Assembly (NCBI RefSeq): GCF_010993745.1
Contig: NZ_WOTN01000002.1
Location: forward strand, 186,001-250,000
Length of the DNA: 64,000 nt
Origin: Fodinicola acaciae
Lineage (GTDB): Bacteria > Actinomycetota > Actinomycetes > Mycobacteriales > HKI-0501
Direction of reading: 5' to 3'
This document shows positions 32,782 to 41,580 of this stretch, piece by piece. Numbering within the stretch: position 1 is the first letter of the stretch; each line of letters begins with the position of its first letter. The notes under the pieces were generated by a model that was not told where the DNA came from, searched no databases, and saw nothing but the letters and a program-made list of their open reading frames with translations. Made by a program: the position numbers and the translations under genes.

Positions 32782-34141
32782 TCCCCGGCGGCGTGTCGAC
32801 GCGCACGCGAATGCGGATCTTGATGAGCGGCCCTCCGTCGACGTCCACGCAGATGAACACAAAACCCTTACGGCAGGTCGGCTTCGGCGGCGGCGGACTG
32901 CTGGGCGGCGGAGACGAAGGAGGAGGTGCGGGCGTCGGCGACGGTGGTTTCGGCTTGGGCGAAGGCAAAGGGCGAGGTGTGGCCGGCGGCTGAGCTTTCG
33001 GCGGCTTGGCCGGCGGCGGAGCAGGTTGCGCGGGCGCCGGTCGTGCGGGCGCTGGTTGCGCGGGTGCCGGTTGCGCGGGTGCCGGTTGCGCAGGCGCTGG
33101 CGGAGCGGCAACGGGCCTAGGCGGCGGCGGCTTCTGATCGCCGCTGGTCGCCACGAAAGCGGCGGCCGCGACGGCCATCATGACGATGATGAAGCCAGCA
33201 GCGGTCGCCCGGCCGGCCGGCGTACGGGAGAAGTCCCTGACCCGCTGCGCACCGACCGGCACCCAGTGGAACAGGCCGGTCAGGCCGGCTCCGGCGCCGG
33301 TCATGATGGCCGCCGGCTTGATGAAATAGCCGGCCACGGCGGCGCCGAGGATGAGCGGCGCGAGGACGCCGCGCAGGCTGGAGTTGAGCTCGCCGAGCTC
33401 GGCGAAGAGTACGGTGCACTGCGCGCAGTCGGCCAGGTGCGCGTCGACCTTCGAGGCCTCGCGTTTGCTGAGACCACCGCGCACCTTCGCGCCGAGGCGC
33501 TCGACCGTCCAACCACAGGTCGTGCCGGCGACGACCGTGCTCGTCGGCACATCCGACACGTGTACGGACAGATACGCCTGCTTGAGCCGTTCGCGCGCGC
33601 GATAGGCGAGCGCGGCGACACCGTTGGCGGTCAGCCCCAGCAGCGGCGCCACCTCGGCCGGCGAGTCACCCTCCACCTCGGTGTGCCACAGCACCATCTG
33701 CCAGCGCTCCGGCAGAGTGGCGAAAGCGCGCGCGGCGAGCGACCGCTCCTCGCCTTCCACCACGGTGTCGGTGAAGGCGACGCCCTGGTCGTGCCGCTCC
33801 ATGTCGTCAGTGACGTCGACACGGCCCTCTTTGCGCGTACGGTCATAGAAGGTGTTCCGTACGACGGACAGCAGATAGGACCGGAACGCGATGTCCGGAC
33901 CGCCGCCGGCCTTCAGCGTGGACAGCACCTTGGCGAACGCCTCGGACACCAGGTCGTCCCGGTCGGCCGGGTTCTTGGCCAGGCTGGCCGCATAGCGCAG
34001 CGCCGCCTCGGAGTGCCGTCGATAGAGCTGCTCGTACGCGTCGGCGTCGCCGGCGCGCGCGGCGGTGATCAGCTCGCCGTCATGAGGCCCGGCCGGGGGC
34101 TCCTCCGTGACCGTGCCGGCGGCCTGCTCGTCACCTGCCAT
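32771..34141 (-). CDS. ECF sigma factor fused to zinc finger, membrane anchor and Pro-rich tail
   Basis: 456-aa protein. Sigma region 2 (ADAYEQLYRRHSEAALRYAASLAKNPADRDDLVSEAFAKVL) and region 4 (LPERWQMVLWHTEVEGDSPAEVAPLLGLTANGVAALAYRARERLK) occupy residues about 25-185. A zinc-finger like that of anti-sigma factors follows (KVDAHLADCAQC, about 227-238), then hydrophobic segments (LILGAAVAGYFI; ATAAGFIIVMMAVAAAAFVA, about 315-332), a Pro/Ala-rich repeat stretch (about 340-425) and a C-terminal CRKGFVFICVDVDGGPLIKIRIRVRV. Sigma and anti-sigma-like parts thus share one chain anchored in the membrane. The longer frame upstream crosses a promoter region and is rejected. Confidence 0.82.
   Translation of the reverse strand: MAGDEQAAGTVTEEPPAGPHDGELITAARAGDADAYEQLYRRHSEAALRYAASLAKNPADRDDLVSEAFAKVLSTLKAGGGPDIAFRSYLLSVVRNTFYDRTRKEGRVDVTDDMERHDQGVAFTDTVVEGEERSLAARAFATLPERWQMVLWHTEVEGDSPAEVAPLLGLTANGVAALAYRARERLKQAYLSVHVSDVPTSTVVAGTTCGWTVERLGAKVRGGLSKREASKVDAHLADCAQCTVLFAELGELNSSLRGVLAPLILGAAVAGYFIKPAAIMTGAGAGLTGLFHWVPVGAQRVRDFSRTPAGRATAAGFIIVMMAVAAAAFVATSGDQKPPPPRPVAAPPAPAQPAPAQPAPAQPAPARPAPAQPAPPPAKPPKAQPPATPRPLPSPKPKPPSPTPAPPPSSPPPSSPPPPKPTCRKGFVFICVDVDGGPLIKIRIRVRVDTPPGIRP
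33024..33098 (-). repeat. Five 15-bp repeats coding for PAQPA units
   Basis: Five consecutive 15-base units of the form GGTTGCGCGGGTGCC (33024, 33039, 33054, 33069, 33084), two of them identical, encode the Pro/Ala stalk of the sigma-factor fusion. Such minisatellites change length easily. Confidence 0.85.
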
Positions 34142-34215
34142 CTGCTCGGACCGACCTCCAAACGACCTTCGTCCGTCGCACAGCGTAGGGCCTCGCGACC
34201 ACCTCATGGGGAAGG

Positions 34216-34252
34216 TTTGCCAAAGATCGACCACGATGCGCGTCTTGGCAAA
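34216..34252. promoter_or_regulatory. Spaced inverted repeat upstream of the sigma fusion gene
   Basis: TTTGCCAA (34216-34223) and TTGGCAAA (34245-34252) are perfect inverted arms with a 21-base gap (about three helical turns centre to centre). It lies between the divergent sigma-fusion gene and the acyl-CoA synthetase gene. Confidence 0.4.
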
Positions 34253-34270
34253 TGCCGTACGTGACCAGGA

Positions 34271-34322
34271 TAAGTGAACGCGGAGCGTGGCCGAGCCGGG
34301 GTTGTCCAGCGCTAAGTGAATG
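34271..34322 (+). promoter_or_regulatory. Direct repeats upstream of the acyl-CoA synthetase/TetR operon
   Basis: TAAGTGAACG (34271-34280) and TAAGTGAATG (34313-34322) are 42 bases apart, four helical turns, in the leader of the acyl-CoA synthetase gene. They may be half-sites for the double-headed TetR repressor encoded in the same operon. Confidence 0.35.
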
Positions 34323-34363
34323 TGCGATAGTCTGGCGCATCCACACTGGCGGCGGAGGCGGCC

Positions 34364-35911
34364 ATGCAGATCACCCAGTCGTTGCACCGGGCCTGTCAGC
34401 AGGACCCGGACCGTCCGGCGAGCATCCACGCCGGCCGCGTGCGGACCATGGTGGAGGTGCTGGACCGCGTCTCGCGGTTCGCCGGAGCGCTGCGTGAGCT
34501 GGGCGTACGCACCGACGACCGGGTCGGGATGCTCAGCCTCAACTCGGATCGCTATCACGAGTTCCTGCTCGCCACGCCGTGGGCCGACGCGGTGTTCACA
34601 CCCGTGAACGTACGCTGGACAGCGGCCGAGATCGGCTATGCGCTGCGCGAATCAGACACGCGCGTGCTGCTCGTCGACCAGACCTTCGCGCCGATGGTGA
34701 CGGCGCTCAGGGCCGAGTTTCCCGGCCTGGAAAAGGTTGTCTACACCGGCGACGATGACGTGCCGGACGGCATGCTCGGTTACGAGGAGTTGGTGGCCGG
34801 CGCCGATCCGGTCGAGGACGCCGGCCGCGGCGGCGAGCAGATGGCCGGCCTGTTCTACACCGGTGGCACGACCGGCGCGCCGAAAGGCGTGATGCTGAGC
34901 CACGACAACATGGTCGTGTCGGCGCTGGGATCGTTGGCCACCAACGACTTTTTCACCACTCGCGGGCGGTTGCTGCACGCGGCGCCGATGTTCCACATGG
35001 CCGACGTGGCCGCCTGGGTCGCCGGCATGCTGGTCGGTTCCACCCACGTGATCGTGCCGAGCTTCACGCCGGCCGGTGTGCTGTCGGCGATCTCCGGCGA
35101 CCGGGTCACCGACACGCTGCTGGTGCCGACGATGATCCAGCTGCTGGTCGACCATCCGGACGTGGCCGACCACGATTTGTCCAGCATGCAACACATCGTG
35201 TACGGCGCTTCGGTGATTTCCGATGCGGTGCTGGAAAGAGCACGCAAGGTCTTCTCCACCGCGAGGTTCACGCAGGCGTACGGCATGACCGAGCTGTCGC
35301 CGGTCACGACGCTGCTTCTGCCGGACGAGCACGACGATCCGGTGTTACGCCGCGGTGCCGGCCGGGCGGTGCCACACGCCGAGGTGCGGATCGTCGACCC
35401 CGACGACAACGAGGTGCCGCGCGGCACGGTCGGCGAGATCGTCGCGCGCGGCGACCACGTCATGCTCGGTTACTGGCAGCGTCCGCAGGAGACCGCCGAG
35501 GCGTTGCGCGGTGGCTGGATGCACACCGGCGATGGCGGATACATGGACGAGAAAGGTTACGTGTTCGTCGTCGACCGGATCAAGGACATGATCATCACCG
35601 GTGGTGAAAACGTCTATTCCGCCGAGGTGGAAAACGCGCTGGCCAGGCATCCGGCGGTGGCGACCTGTGCGGTGATCGGCGTGCCGGACGAGCAGTGGGG
35701 TGAGCGCGTACACGCGGTTGTCGTGCTGCAGCAAGGAAACACCGCGACGGCGCGGGAGCTGACCGACTTCTGCCGGCAGTCCATCGCCAATTACAAGATC
35801 CCGCGTACGGTGGCGTTCGTGGACGCGCTGCCGATGTCCGGCGCCGGCAAGATCCTCAAGCGCGAGCTGCGCAAGCTGCACTGGTCCGCGGACGGCCGCC
35901 AGGTCCAGTGA
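34364..35911 (+). CDS. AMP-dependent acyl-CoA synthetase (long-chain fatty-acid-CoA ligase-like)
   Basis: 515-aa ANL-superfamily enzyme. The P-loop motif is FYTGGTTGAPKGVMLSH (about 165-181); A5 is YGMTELSPVT; A7/A8 are GWMHTGDGGYMDEKGYVFVVDRIKDMIITGGENVYSAEVE; the adenylation Lys is in GAGKILKREL near the C-terminus. It activates a carboxylic acid with ATP and CoA in the cytoplasm; chain type unknown. Its stop overlaps the GTG of the TetR-TetR gene, so this is an enzyme-repressor operon of lipid catabolism type. Confidence 0.92.
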   Translation: MQITQSLHRACQQDPDRPASIHAGRVRTMVEVLDRVSRFAGALRELGVRTDDRVGMLSLNSDRYHEFLLATPWADAVFTPVNVRWTAAEIGYALRESDTRVLLVDQTFAPMVTALRAEFPGLEKVVYTGDDDVPDGMLGYEELVAGADPVEDAGRGGEQMAGLFYTGGTTGAPKGVMLSHDNMVVSALGSLATNDFFTTRGRLLHAAPMFHMADVAAWVAGMLVGSTHVIVPSFTPAGVLSAISGDRVTDTLLVPTMIQLLVDHPDVADHDLSSMQHIVYGASVISDAVLERARKVFSTARFTQAYGMTELSPVTTLLLPDEHDDPVLRRGAGRAVPHAEVRIVDPDDNEVPRGTVGEIVARGDHVMLGYWQRPQETAEALRGGWMHTGDGGYMDEKGYVFVVDRIKDMIITGGENVYSAEVENALARHPAVATCAVIGVPDEQWGERVHAVVVLQQGNTATARELTDFCRQSIANYKIPRTVAFVDALPMSGAGKILKRELRKLHWSADGRQVQ

Positions 35912-37047
35912 CGACTGTCGCTCCAGCGAAAGGAAAACGGCCGCGCAACCGGCGAGCGTTGATCCTCGCCGCGGCCGCCGACCTGTTCTATCGAGACGGG
36001 TACGCGCGCGTCACGATGGCCGACGTGGCGGCCGCGGTCAGCGTCGGCCCGTCGGCGCTCTACCGCCATTTCCGGGGAAAAGCCGAGCTGCTGGTCGACG
36101 TGGTGGTCGCCGGGGTGGAGCCCTTCGAGCAGGTCGAAGCCGGCGAGGACATGCTGGCGAAGCTGGCCGTCGTCGCGGTCCAGCAACGACAGCTTGGCGT
36201 GCTCTGGCAACGAGAAACGCGTCACCTGCCGGCCGCGGATCGCCGGATGTTGCGGCACCGCCTCAGAAACGGCATGGCGGCGTACGCGCGACATCTGCGC
36301 GCCAACCGCGACCTCTCGCCCACCCAGGCGACGTTCCTCGCGCTGGCCACGTTTGGCATGCTGACCAGCATTTCCTACCACCGCCTCGAGCTGCCGCACG
36401 ACGAGTACGCGCGGCTGCTGACCGAGCTCGGCGACGCGATCGCGCGTACGGACCTGCCGGACATCGGCTCCGCACCGCGAGAGTCGACCCGGCTGGCGGC
36501 GCGGTCGCGGCGCGAGGCGTTGCTGGCCACCGCGGCGGTGCTGTTCGCCGACAACGGCTATGCCACCGCGAGCCTGCGGGACATCGGCGCCGGCGTCGAC
36601 ATCGCCGGCCCGAGCATCTACCACCATTTCGACTCCAAGCTGGAGTTGCTGGTCGCGGTGATGAACCGGGGCGCCGAATGGCTGCGGATGGACCTGGCCC
36701 GCGCGCTCGCCGCGGCTTCCGGCGCCGCCGACGCGCTGAGCCAGCTGATCCGGTCGTACGCCGGATTCGCCCTGGAACACCGCGAGCTGGTCGACGTGCT
36801 CGTCACCGAGGTCGCACACCTGCCCGAGCCCGAGCGGCACCGCGCACGGCAGACGCAGCACGACTACGTCAGCGAGTGGGTTCACCTGGTACGGTCCCAA
36901 AATCCGGCCCTGGACGACACCTGCGCGAGGATTCGGGTGCAGGCGGTGCTGGCGATCGTCAACGACATCGCGCGTACGCCTCGGCTTCGCCACGCCGACG
37001 GCATAGCCGACGCGTTGCACGCGGTCGGCACCGCCGTGCTCCGGTGA
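35908..37047 (+). CDS. Tandem TetR-TetR single-chain regulator
   Basis: 379-aa protein with two complete TetR units. The first helix-turn-helix is LILAAAADLFYRDGYARVTMADVAAAVSVGPSALYRHFRGK (about 17-57), the second LLATAAVLFADNGYATASLRDIGAGVDIAGPSIYHHFDSK (about 204-243), each followed by an alpha-helical ligand domain. The chain would act as a pseudo-dimer of non-identical halves. GTG start overlaps the acyl-CoA synthetase stop as GTGA, implying control of that enzyme, with acyl-CoA as a plausible ligand by analogy to fatty-acid regulators. A hairpin MITE-like element begins four bases after the stop. Confidence 0.88.
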   Translation: MTTVAPAKGKRPRNRRALILAAAADLFYRDGYARVTMADVAAAVSVGPSALYRHFRGKAELLVDVVVAGVEPFEQVEAGEDMLAKLAVVAVQQRQLGVLWQRETRHLPAADRRMLRHRLRNGMAAYARHLRANRDLSPTQATFLALATFGMLTSISYHRLELPHDEYARLLTELGDAIARTDLPDIGSAPRESTRLAARSRREALLATAAVLFADNGYATASLRDIGAGVDIAGPSIYHHFDSKLELLVAVMNRGAEWLRMDLARALAAASGAADALSQLIRSYAGFALEHRELVDVLVTEVAHLPEPERHRARQTQHDYVSEWVHLVRSQNPALDDTCARIRVQAVLAIVNDIARTPRLRHADGIADALHAVGTAVLR

Positions 37048-37050
37048 CCG

Positions 37051-37214
37051 AGAGACTGTTGGGGAACTGAGGCACGCGATAGCCGAGCCCAAACGCCGCC
37101 TGCCCGCACCGGACGAAACCCCACCATAGCGCTGCTATTTGGGCTTCCGTCCGGCACCGGCAGGACGAGGTTTGGATCTCGACTCTCGCGCACCTCAGTT
37201 CCCTAACAGTCTCT
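37051..37214. mobile_element. MITE-like hairpin element (164 bp, no coding capacity)
   Basis: The outer 29 bases on the two sides (AGAGACTGTTGGGGAACTGA... and the complement of ...TCAGTTCCCTAACAGTCTCT) match at 26 of 29 positions. The arms continue to pair imperfectly to the centre near 37132, so the whole element folds into one long hairpin. It contains no gene. Size, terminal inverted repeats and insertion in a short intergenic gap suit a miniature inverted-repeat transposable element; no clear target duplication is seen. It could also act as a terminator for the TetR operon. Confidence 0.6.
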
Positions 37215-37254
37215 GAGACGGATTTCATATCTGATCCCGAGCCGTTTCATTAGC

Positions 37255-37995
37255 ATGGCCAACGTGACGACAGTCGACGTGGCGGCGGCCCGCGCCGGAG
37301 GAATGTGCAATTTGCGAGACATCGGCCAGATGTCCGCGTCGATCCGGCCCGGTGTGGTCTATCGCGGCGACGCGCCGCAGGACAACGATCCGCCGCCGCG
37401 GCTGACGCCGTGGCCGCCGCGTACGGTCGTCGACCTGCGGTCGGTCGACGAGCGGCAGCCGGTGCATCCGTTGACGGACGCCAAAATCCACCACGTCCAG
37501 CTGCTCGCCGCGGCCAATCCGCTGCTGGTCGCGCGGCACGTCGAGGAGGAAGGGCCGCAGACCCTCGCCAACCTGTACGTGTCGATGGCGCTGCACCGCG
37601 CCGAGCAGCTCGTACGCATCGCGGAAATCGTCGCGAACGAGCCTAAACCGGTGCTCATCCACTGCTCGGCCGGCAAGGACCGCACCGGCGTGGCGGTCGC
37701 GTTGCTGCTCTCCGCGGTCGGTGTGCCGCGCGCCGAGATCGTCGACGATTTCCTGCTGACAAACGACAACATCGACCAGATCACCGCGCGGATCGCGCTC
37801 TATCTCGGCGCCGACCCCAACGAGACCGCCTTCGAGGCCAACCGGCCGGCGCATGCCGTCGGAGCGGACGCGATCGGGGCCGTTCTCGACGTCTTCGAAG
37901 GACATCCCGGTGGTACGCCGAAATGGCTCACCGACAACGGTTTTTCCGATCTCGACGCGCTTCGCTCCGCATTGCTGCGTCAGCCAAGCGCATGA
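37255..37995 (+). CDS. Tyrosine-protein phosphatase (Y_phosphatase3/LipA type)
   Basis: 246-aa dual-specificity-like phosphatase. The signature P-loop HCSAGKDRTGVAV has the catalytic Cys at 137 and Arg at 143; the N-terminal NLRDIG and VYRGDAPQ segments are characteristic of the PF13350 family, which includes mycobacterial PtpB. Acts on phosphotyrosine or phosphoinositide substrates; cytoplasmic or secreted is unclear since no signal peptide is visible. Overlaps the convergent LuxR gene by 16 bases. Confidence 0.9.
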   Translation: MANVTTVDVAAARAGGMCNLRDIGQMSASIRPGVVYRGDAPQDNDPPPRLTPWPPRTVVDLRSVDERQPVHPLTDAKIHHVQLLAAANPLLVARHVEEEGPQTLANLYVSMALHRAEQLVRIAEIVANEPKPVLIHCSAGKDRTGVAVALLLSAVGVPRAEIVDDFLLTNDNIDQITARIALYLGADPNETAFEANRPAHAVGADAIGAVLDVFEGHPGGTPKWLTDNGFSDLDALRSALLRQPSA

Positions 37996-40868
37996 CGGTG
38001 GGCCAATGCGGCCGCCTCCGTACGCGTGCTGACGCTGAGCTTGGTGAGGATCCGCTGCACGTGGCTCGCGACGGTGTTGGTGGAGATGAACAACTCCACC
38101 GCGATTTCGGCGTTTGACCGGCCGTTGGCGAGTACGCGCAGGACCTGCGCCTCGCGACGGGTCAGGCCGAAGCCGGGATCGGCCGGCTCGTCCTGTTCGT
38201 CCAGTCGCGCGCGTACGGCCAGGCAGTCGATCCGCGACAGCAGTGGCGCCGCCCGCAGGTCGGCGGCGATCGACCGCGCCTCGCGCAGCCGGCGCCGCGC
38301 GCCGGATCTGTTGCTCTGCGCCAAAGCCGCCTCGGCGCCGGCGGTCAGCGCGTGCGCCAGGTCGCGGACGTGACCGAGCTCGCGCCAGGCGTCGGCCACC
38401 GCGTCCCACTCACGCAGTGTCCCTTTTCCGGCCAACGCCTCGAAAGTCGCCCGCAAAGCGACCAAAACCCGATTGTCCAAAGGAATCCGCGCGGCGAGCG
38501 CGCGCAGGGCCGCCAGCCGTTCGTCGGCCTCCCGTGCCACGTGACGGCCGCCAGCGGCGGACCGAGCGCGTTGCGTGCGAGCGCCGGCGACGACGATCAG
38601 CATCGTCTCGTACGCCGGCAGGCCGCGGTGCGGCGGATCCGCCAGCACCTCGCCGAGCAGCCGGTCGGCGAGGTCCAGGTCGCCGAGCTCGACCGCGCCG
38701 GCGATCCGGACGCACGCCGTCAGCAGCGTGATCTCCAGCCGCGGCCGGCTGTTGTCGGCGAAGGCGGCCAGCCGGTCGTCGATCTCGGCGTACGCGTCAC
38801 GGTCGCCGCGCCACGCCGTCACCAGCGCCTGCGAGCAGTGCAGCGCGGTCGCGTAGAGCCACGGCGGATCGTCGGCCAGCGCGTCCTCGATGACCTCCAG
38901 CGCCTCGTCCCAGCCGCCGAGGTCGATCAGCGCCGAGGCCCGGCAGTTGGCCAGCATGCTGCCGCGTGACCGGCCCTGGCCGAGGCGTTCGGCGGCCAGC
39001 TGTCCGGCCCTGGACAGCCCCGCCGCCTCGGCGCTGCGGCCGGCCCGGATCAGCGCGCTCGCCTCCCACTGCATGCTGGTGAGATACGTGTGGTGGTCGC
39101 CCTGCTTCTCGGCGATGCGCCGGCTTTCGCCGTAGTGGCGCAGCGCGGCGTCGACGTCCCCGTCCGAGCCCGCCACGAAGCCGAGCGCCAGCAACGCACG
39201 CGCGCGTACGTGCTCAAACGCCACCGCCTCCTCGGCGGCCTGCCTGGTCGCGGCGACATCGCCGGCGGTCACCGCGAGGAACGCGAGGCCGGCCAGCATC
39301 TCGGCGCGTACTTCGTCGGCGACACCCGGAGGCACCAGCGCGATCGCCCGCTCCAGATCGTCGCGGCCGCCGCCGTCGATGCGGTTGCGCATCCGGCCGC
39401 GCAGCTCCAGCAGCCGCGCGACGCGGACCGGCTCGGCCGCCGCGTCGAGCGCGTCGAGCGCCACGGTCGTGTGCTTGACGCCTTTGTCGGAACTGCCGGA
39501 TGCGTAGCAGGCGACGGCGGCCCGCTCGAGGACGGACACCTGAGCGGTCGGGTGTGTGGTGACTCGTGGCCACAGGTCCAACGCGCGCTCGAGCAGGTTG
39601 AGCTGCTCGTCGTAGGCGTACTGCTGGCGCGCCAGCTCGGCCGCCCGCAGCGCCGCCGGCAGGGCCAGCTCCGGTTTGCCGGCGGCGGTCCAGTGCTCGG
39701 CGAGCGCCGCCGGCTCGGTCACCACGCGCGCGTATCGCTCGTGCAGCCGCCGCCGGTCGTGCGGCAGAAGTGCCTGGTAGACGGCCTCGCGGATGAGGTC
39801 GTGCCGGATCGCGTAGCCGTCCGCCCGTACGGCCAGTTGCTCCTGGTCGACCAGCGCGCGCAGCGCGCGGTGCAGGTCGTCCTCGGACAGATCGCTCACC
39901 GTCAGCAGCAGCTCGTCACCGACCGTCGTGCCGGCGACCGCGATGACCGGCAGCAGTGCCCGTGCCTGCTCCGGAAGAGCGCTGACGCGGTCGAGCAGCA
40001 GGGTACGGAGATCGCGAAGGCGACGGGTTCGTGAGCATCGATCGGAGTCAGCGTGCGCAGCAGCTGGCTCCGGCTGAGGCGCGGAGCGGTTCCGGAGTCG
40101 AGCCATGTCGTAGCCTTGGAAGTCCTCAGTGGCGTTGAGGGCCTCAATGAACAGCGGATTGCCGCCGCTGCGCCGGTGGATGCGGCTGCTGCGCACCGGG
40201 TCGGGCGTACGGCCGCCGATCGCCGCCAGCAGCTCGGCGACGTGCGGCCGGCCGAGTGGTCCGAGCTCGACGCGTACGACGTCGCCGCGGCGGCCGAGCT
40301 CGGCGAGCAGCTGACGGCCGGGATGCTCGCCGGTGCGTACGGTGGCGAGCAGTAGCACCGACCGGTCGACCAGGTTGCGGGACAGATAGACGAAGACCTC
40401 GCGGCTGGACGCGTCGGCCCAGTGCAGGTCCTCCACCGCCAGCACCACCGGCCGGCTGTCGGCGACCCGGCCGACCAGCGTCAACAGCTCCTCAAGCAGG
40501 CGCGTACGGTCGGCCGCCGGCGCCGCCAGGCCAGGCAGCCACGCGGCCAGCGCGGAGCCGGCCAGCGGCAGCAGCGCGTCGACACGGTCGCGGCCGAGCT
40601 GGCGGAGGAGGTCACGCAGGATCGCCACGAACGGGACATACGGCGCGGCGTCCGCGCCAACCTCCAGGCAGCCGCCGGTCAGCACCAGCGGCTCGCCGGG
40701 CAGCTCGGCGGTGGCCGCCGCCAGCAGCCGTGACTTGCCGATGCCAGCCTCGCCGGAGACCAGCACGGTGACCGCCTGTCCCTGCCGCGCGCGTTCGTAC
40801 GCCGCGCGGATGGCGGCACGTTCGGTCGTACGGCCGACCAGCACCGGGCTGACCGCGGTCGGCGGCAT
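37980..40868 (-). CDS. LAL-type LuxR transcriptional regulator with AAA ATPase domain
   Basis: 962-aa MalT/LAL-like regulator. Walker A is VSGEAGIGKSRLL (about 38-50) and Walker B is VVLAVEDLHWAD (about 143-154); a long TPR-like helical middle follows; the C-terminal LuxR helix-turn-helix is LTRREAQVLRVLANGRSNAEIAVELFISTNTVASHV. It is an ATP-dependent activator responding to an unknown inducer, often of secondary metabolism or sugar use. A segment at about residues 245-285 (plus-strand 40015-40135) has atypical composition, is rich in Arg, Pro and Ala, and reads better in another frame. Confidence 0.88.
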   Translation of the reverse strand: MPPTAVSPVLVGRTTERAAIRAAYERARQGQAVTVLVSGEAGIGKSRLLAAATAELPGEPLVLTGGCLEVGADAAPYVPFVAILRDLLRQLGRDRVDALLPLAGSALAAWLPGLAAPAADRTRLLEELLTLVGRVADSRPVVLAVEDLHWADASSREVFVYLSRNLVDRSVLLLATVRTGEHPGRQLLAELGRRGDVVRVELGPLGRPHVAELLAAIGGRTPDPVRSSRIHRRSGGNPLFIEALNATEDFQGYDMARLRNRSAPQPEPAAAHADSDRCSRTRRLRDLRTLLLDRVSALPEQARALLPVIAVAGTTVGDELLLTVSDLSEDDLHRALRALVDQEQLAVRADGYAIRHDLIREAVYQALLPHDRRRLHERYARVVTEPAALAEHWTAAGKPELALPAALRAAELARQQYAYDEQLNLLERALDLWPRVTTHPTAQVSVLERAAVACYASGSSDKGVKHTTVALDALDAAAEPVRVARLLELRGRMRNRIDGGGRDDLERAIALVPPGVADEVRAEMLAGLAFLAVTAGDVAATRQAAEEAVAFEHVRARALLALGFVAGSDGDVDAALRHYGESRRIAEKQGDHHTYLTSMQWEASALIRAGRSAEAAGLSRAGQLAAERLGQGRSRGSMLANCRASALIDLGGWDEALEVIEDALADDPPWLYATALHCSQALVTAWRGDRDAYAEIDDRLAAFADNSRPRLEITLLTACVRIAGAVELGDLDLADRLLGEVLADPPHRGLPAYETMLIVVAGARTQRARSAAGGRHVAREADERLAALRALAARIPLDNRVLVALRATFEALAGKGTLREWDAVADAWRELGHVRDLAHALTAGAEAALAQSNRSGARRRLREARSIAADLRAAPLLSRIDCLAVRARLDEQDEPADPGFGLTRREAQVLRVLANGRSNAEIAVELFISTNTVASHVQRILTKLSVSTRTEAAALAHRHALG

Positions 40869-40965
40869 GCGTCGGTCTCCCTTTCACCAGATCTGATGAC
40901 GACGGTGGTCGCCGCCGTGCTGCAAGCTGGGTCCAGCGTATTCGCCAACCGATTGGATCGTTGCA

Positions 40966-41460
40966 ATGGAGCGCCAGAAAGTCCTCGACGAGCTCGCCAA
41001 GCCGATTTCCCGGGAGCTGCTGGATTCCCACATTCCGGCGCGATTCGCGTTTACCGGCACAGACGGCTTTCCCCGGGTGGTGCCGGTGGCGTTTCTGTGG
41101 ACCGGATCGGAGATCGTCACCTGCACGACGACCAACGCGAAGAAAAACCCGGCGCTGCGGCAGCATCCGAAGGTCGCGCTCACCATCGACACCGAGGGCT
41201 ATCCGCCGCGCGTACTGCTCATCCGCGGCACGGCCCGCACCGAGGTGGTCGACGGTGTGCCGGAGGAATACGTCGAGGCGTCCCGGAAAATCGTGCCGGT
41301 GGCGGAAATGGAGCAGTGGGAAGGTGGCGTACGGATGCTCTATCCGCAGATGGTGAAGATCACCATCACGCCGGAATGGGCTCGGCTGCAGGATTTCCAG
41401 ACCACGCTGCCGCAGAACGTCGAGGAAATCCTCCGGAGTCTGCCGGCCCCGGCGAAGTAG
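40966..41460 (+). CDS. Pyridoxamine 5'-phosphate oxidase-like flavin-binding protein
   Basis: 164-aa split-barrel protein: FTGTDGFPRVVPVAFLWTGSEIVTCTTTNAKKNPALRQHPKVALTIDTEGYPPRVLLIRGTARTEV is the typical PPOX/F420-binding fold. Such proteins reduce or bind small molecules with FMN or F420; function not predictable. ATG start. Upstream gap to the divergent LuxR gene is 97 bases. Confidence 0.85.
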   Translation: MERQKVLDELAKPISRELLDSHIPARFAFTGTDGFPRVVPVAFLWTGSEIVTCTTTNAKKNPALRQHPKVALTIDTEGYPPRVLLIRGTARTEVVDGVPEEYVEASRKIVPVAEMEQWEGGVRMLYPQMVKITITPEWARLQDFQTTLPQNVEEILRSLPAPAK

Positions 41461-41539
41461 CCGTTCGCATCCGTGAAGGCCCGGCGTTCTCATCCATGAC
41501 GGAAATGGCCGTAACTCTTTCGTTCTGAATGCATTCTCC

Positions 41540-41561
41540 ATGGCCGCTTACGGCCATTTTG
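41540..41561 (+). terminator. Rho-independent-type terminator after the PPOX-like gene
   Basis: ATGGCCG-CTTA-CGGCCAT (7-base stem) followed by TTTTG, 80 bases after the stop at 41460. Confidence 0.55.
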
Positions 41562-41580
41562 TTGATCACACATCGGAGGT

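Noticed and set aside
34142-34558. N-terminal extension of the sigma fusion protein
   Set aside because: It would read through the divergent control region and part of the acyl-CoA synthetase gene; the ATG at 34141 places the sigma domain correctly.
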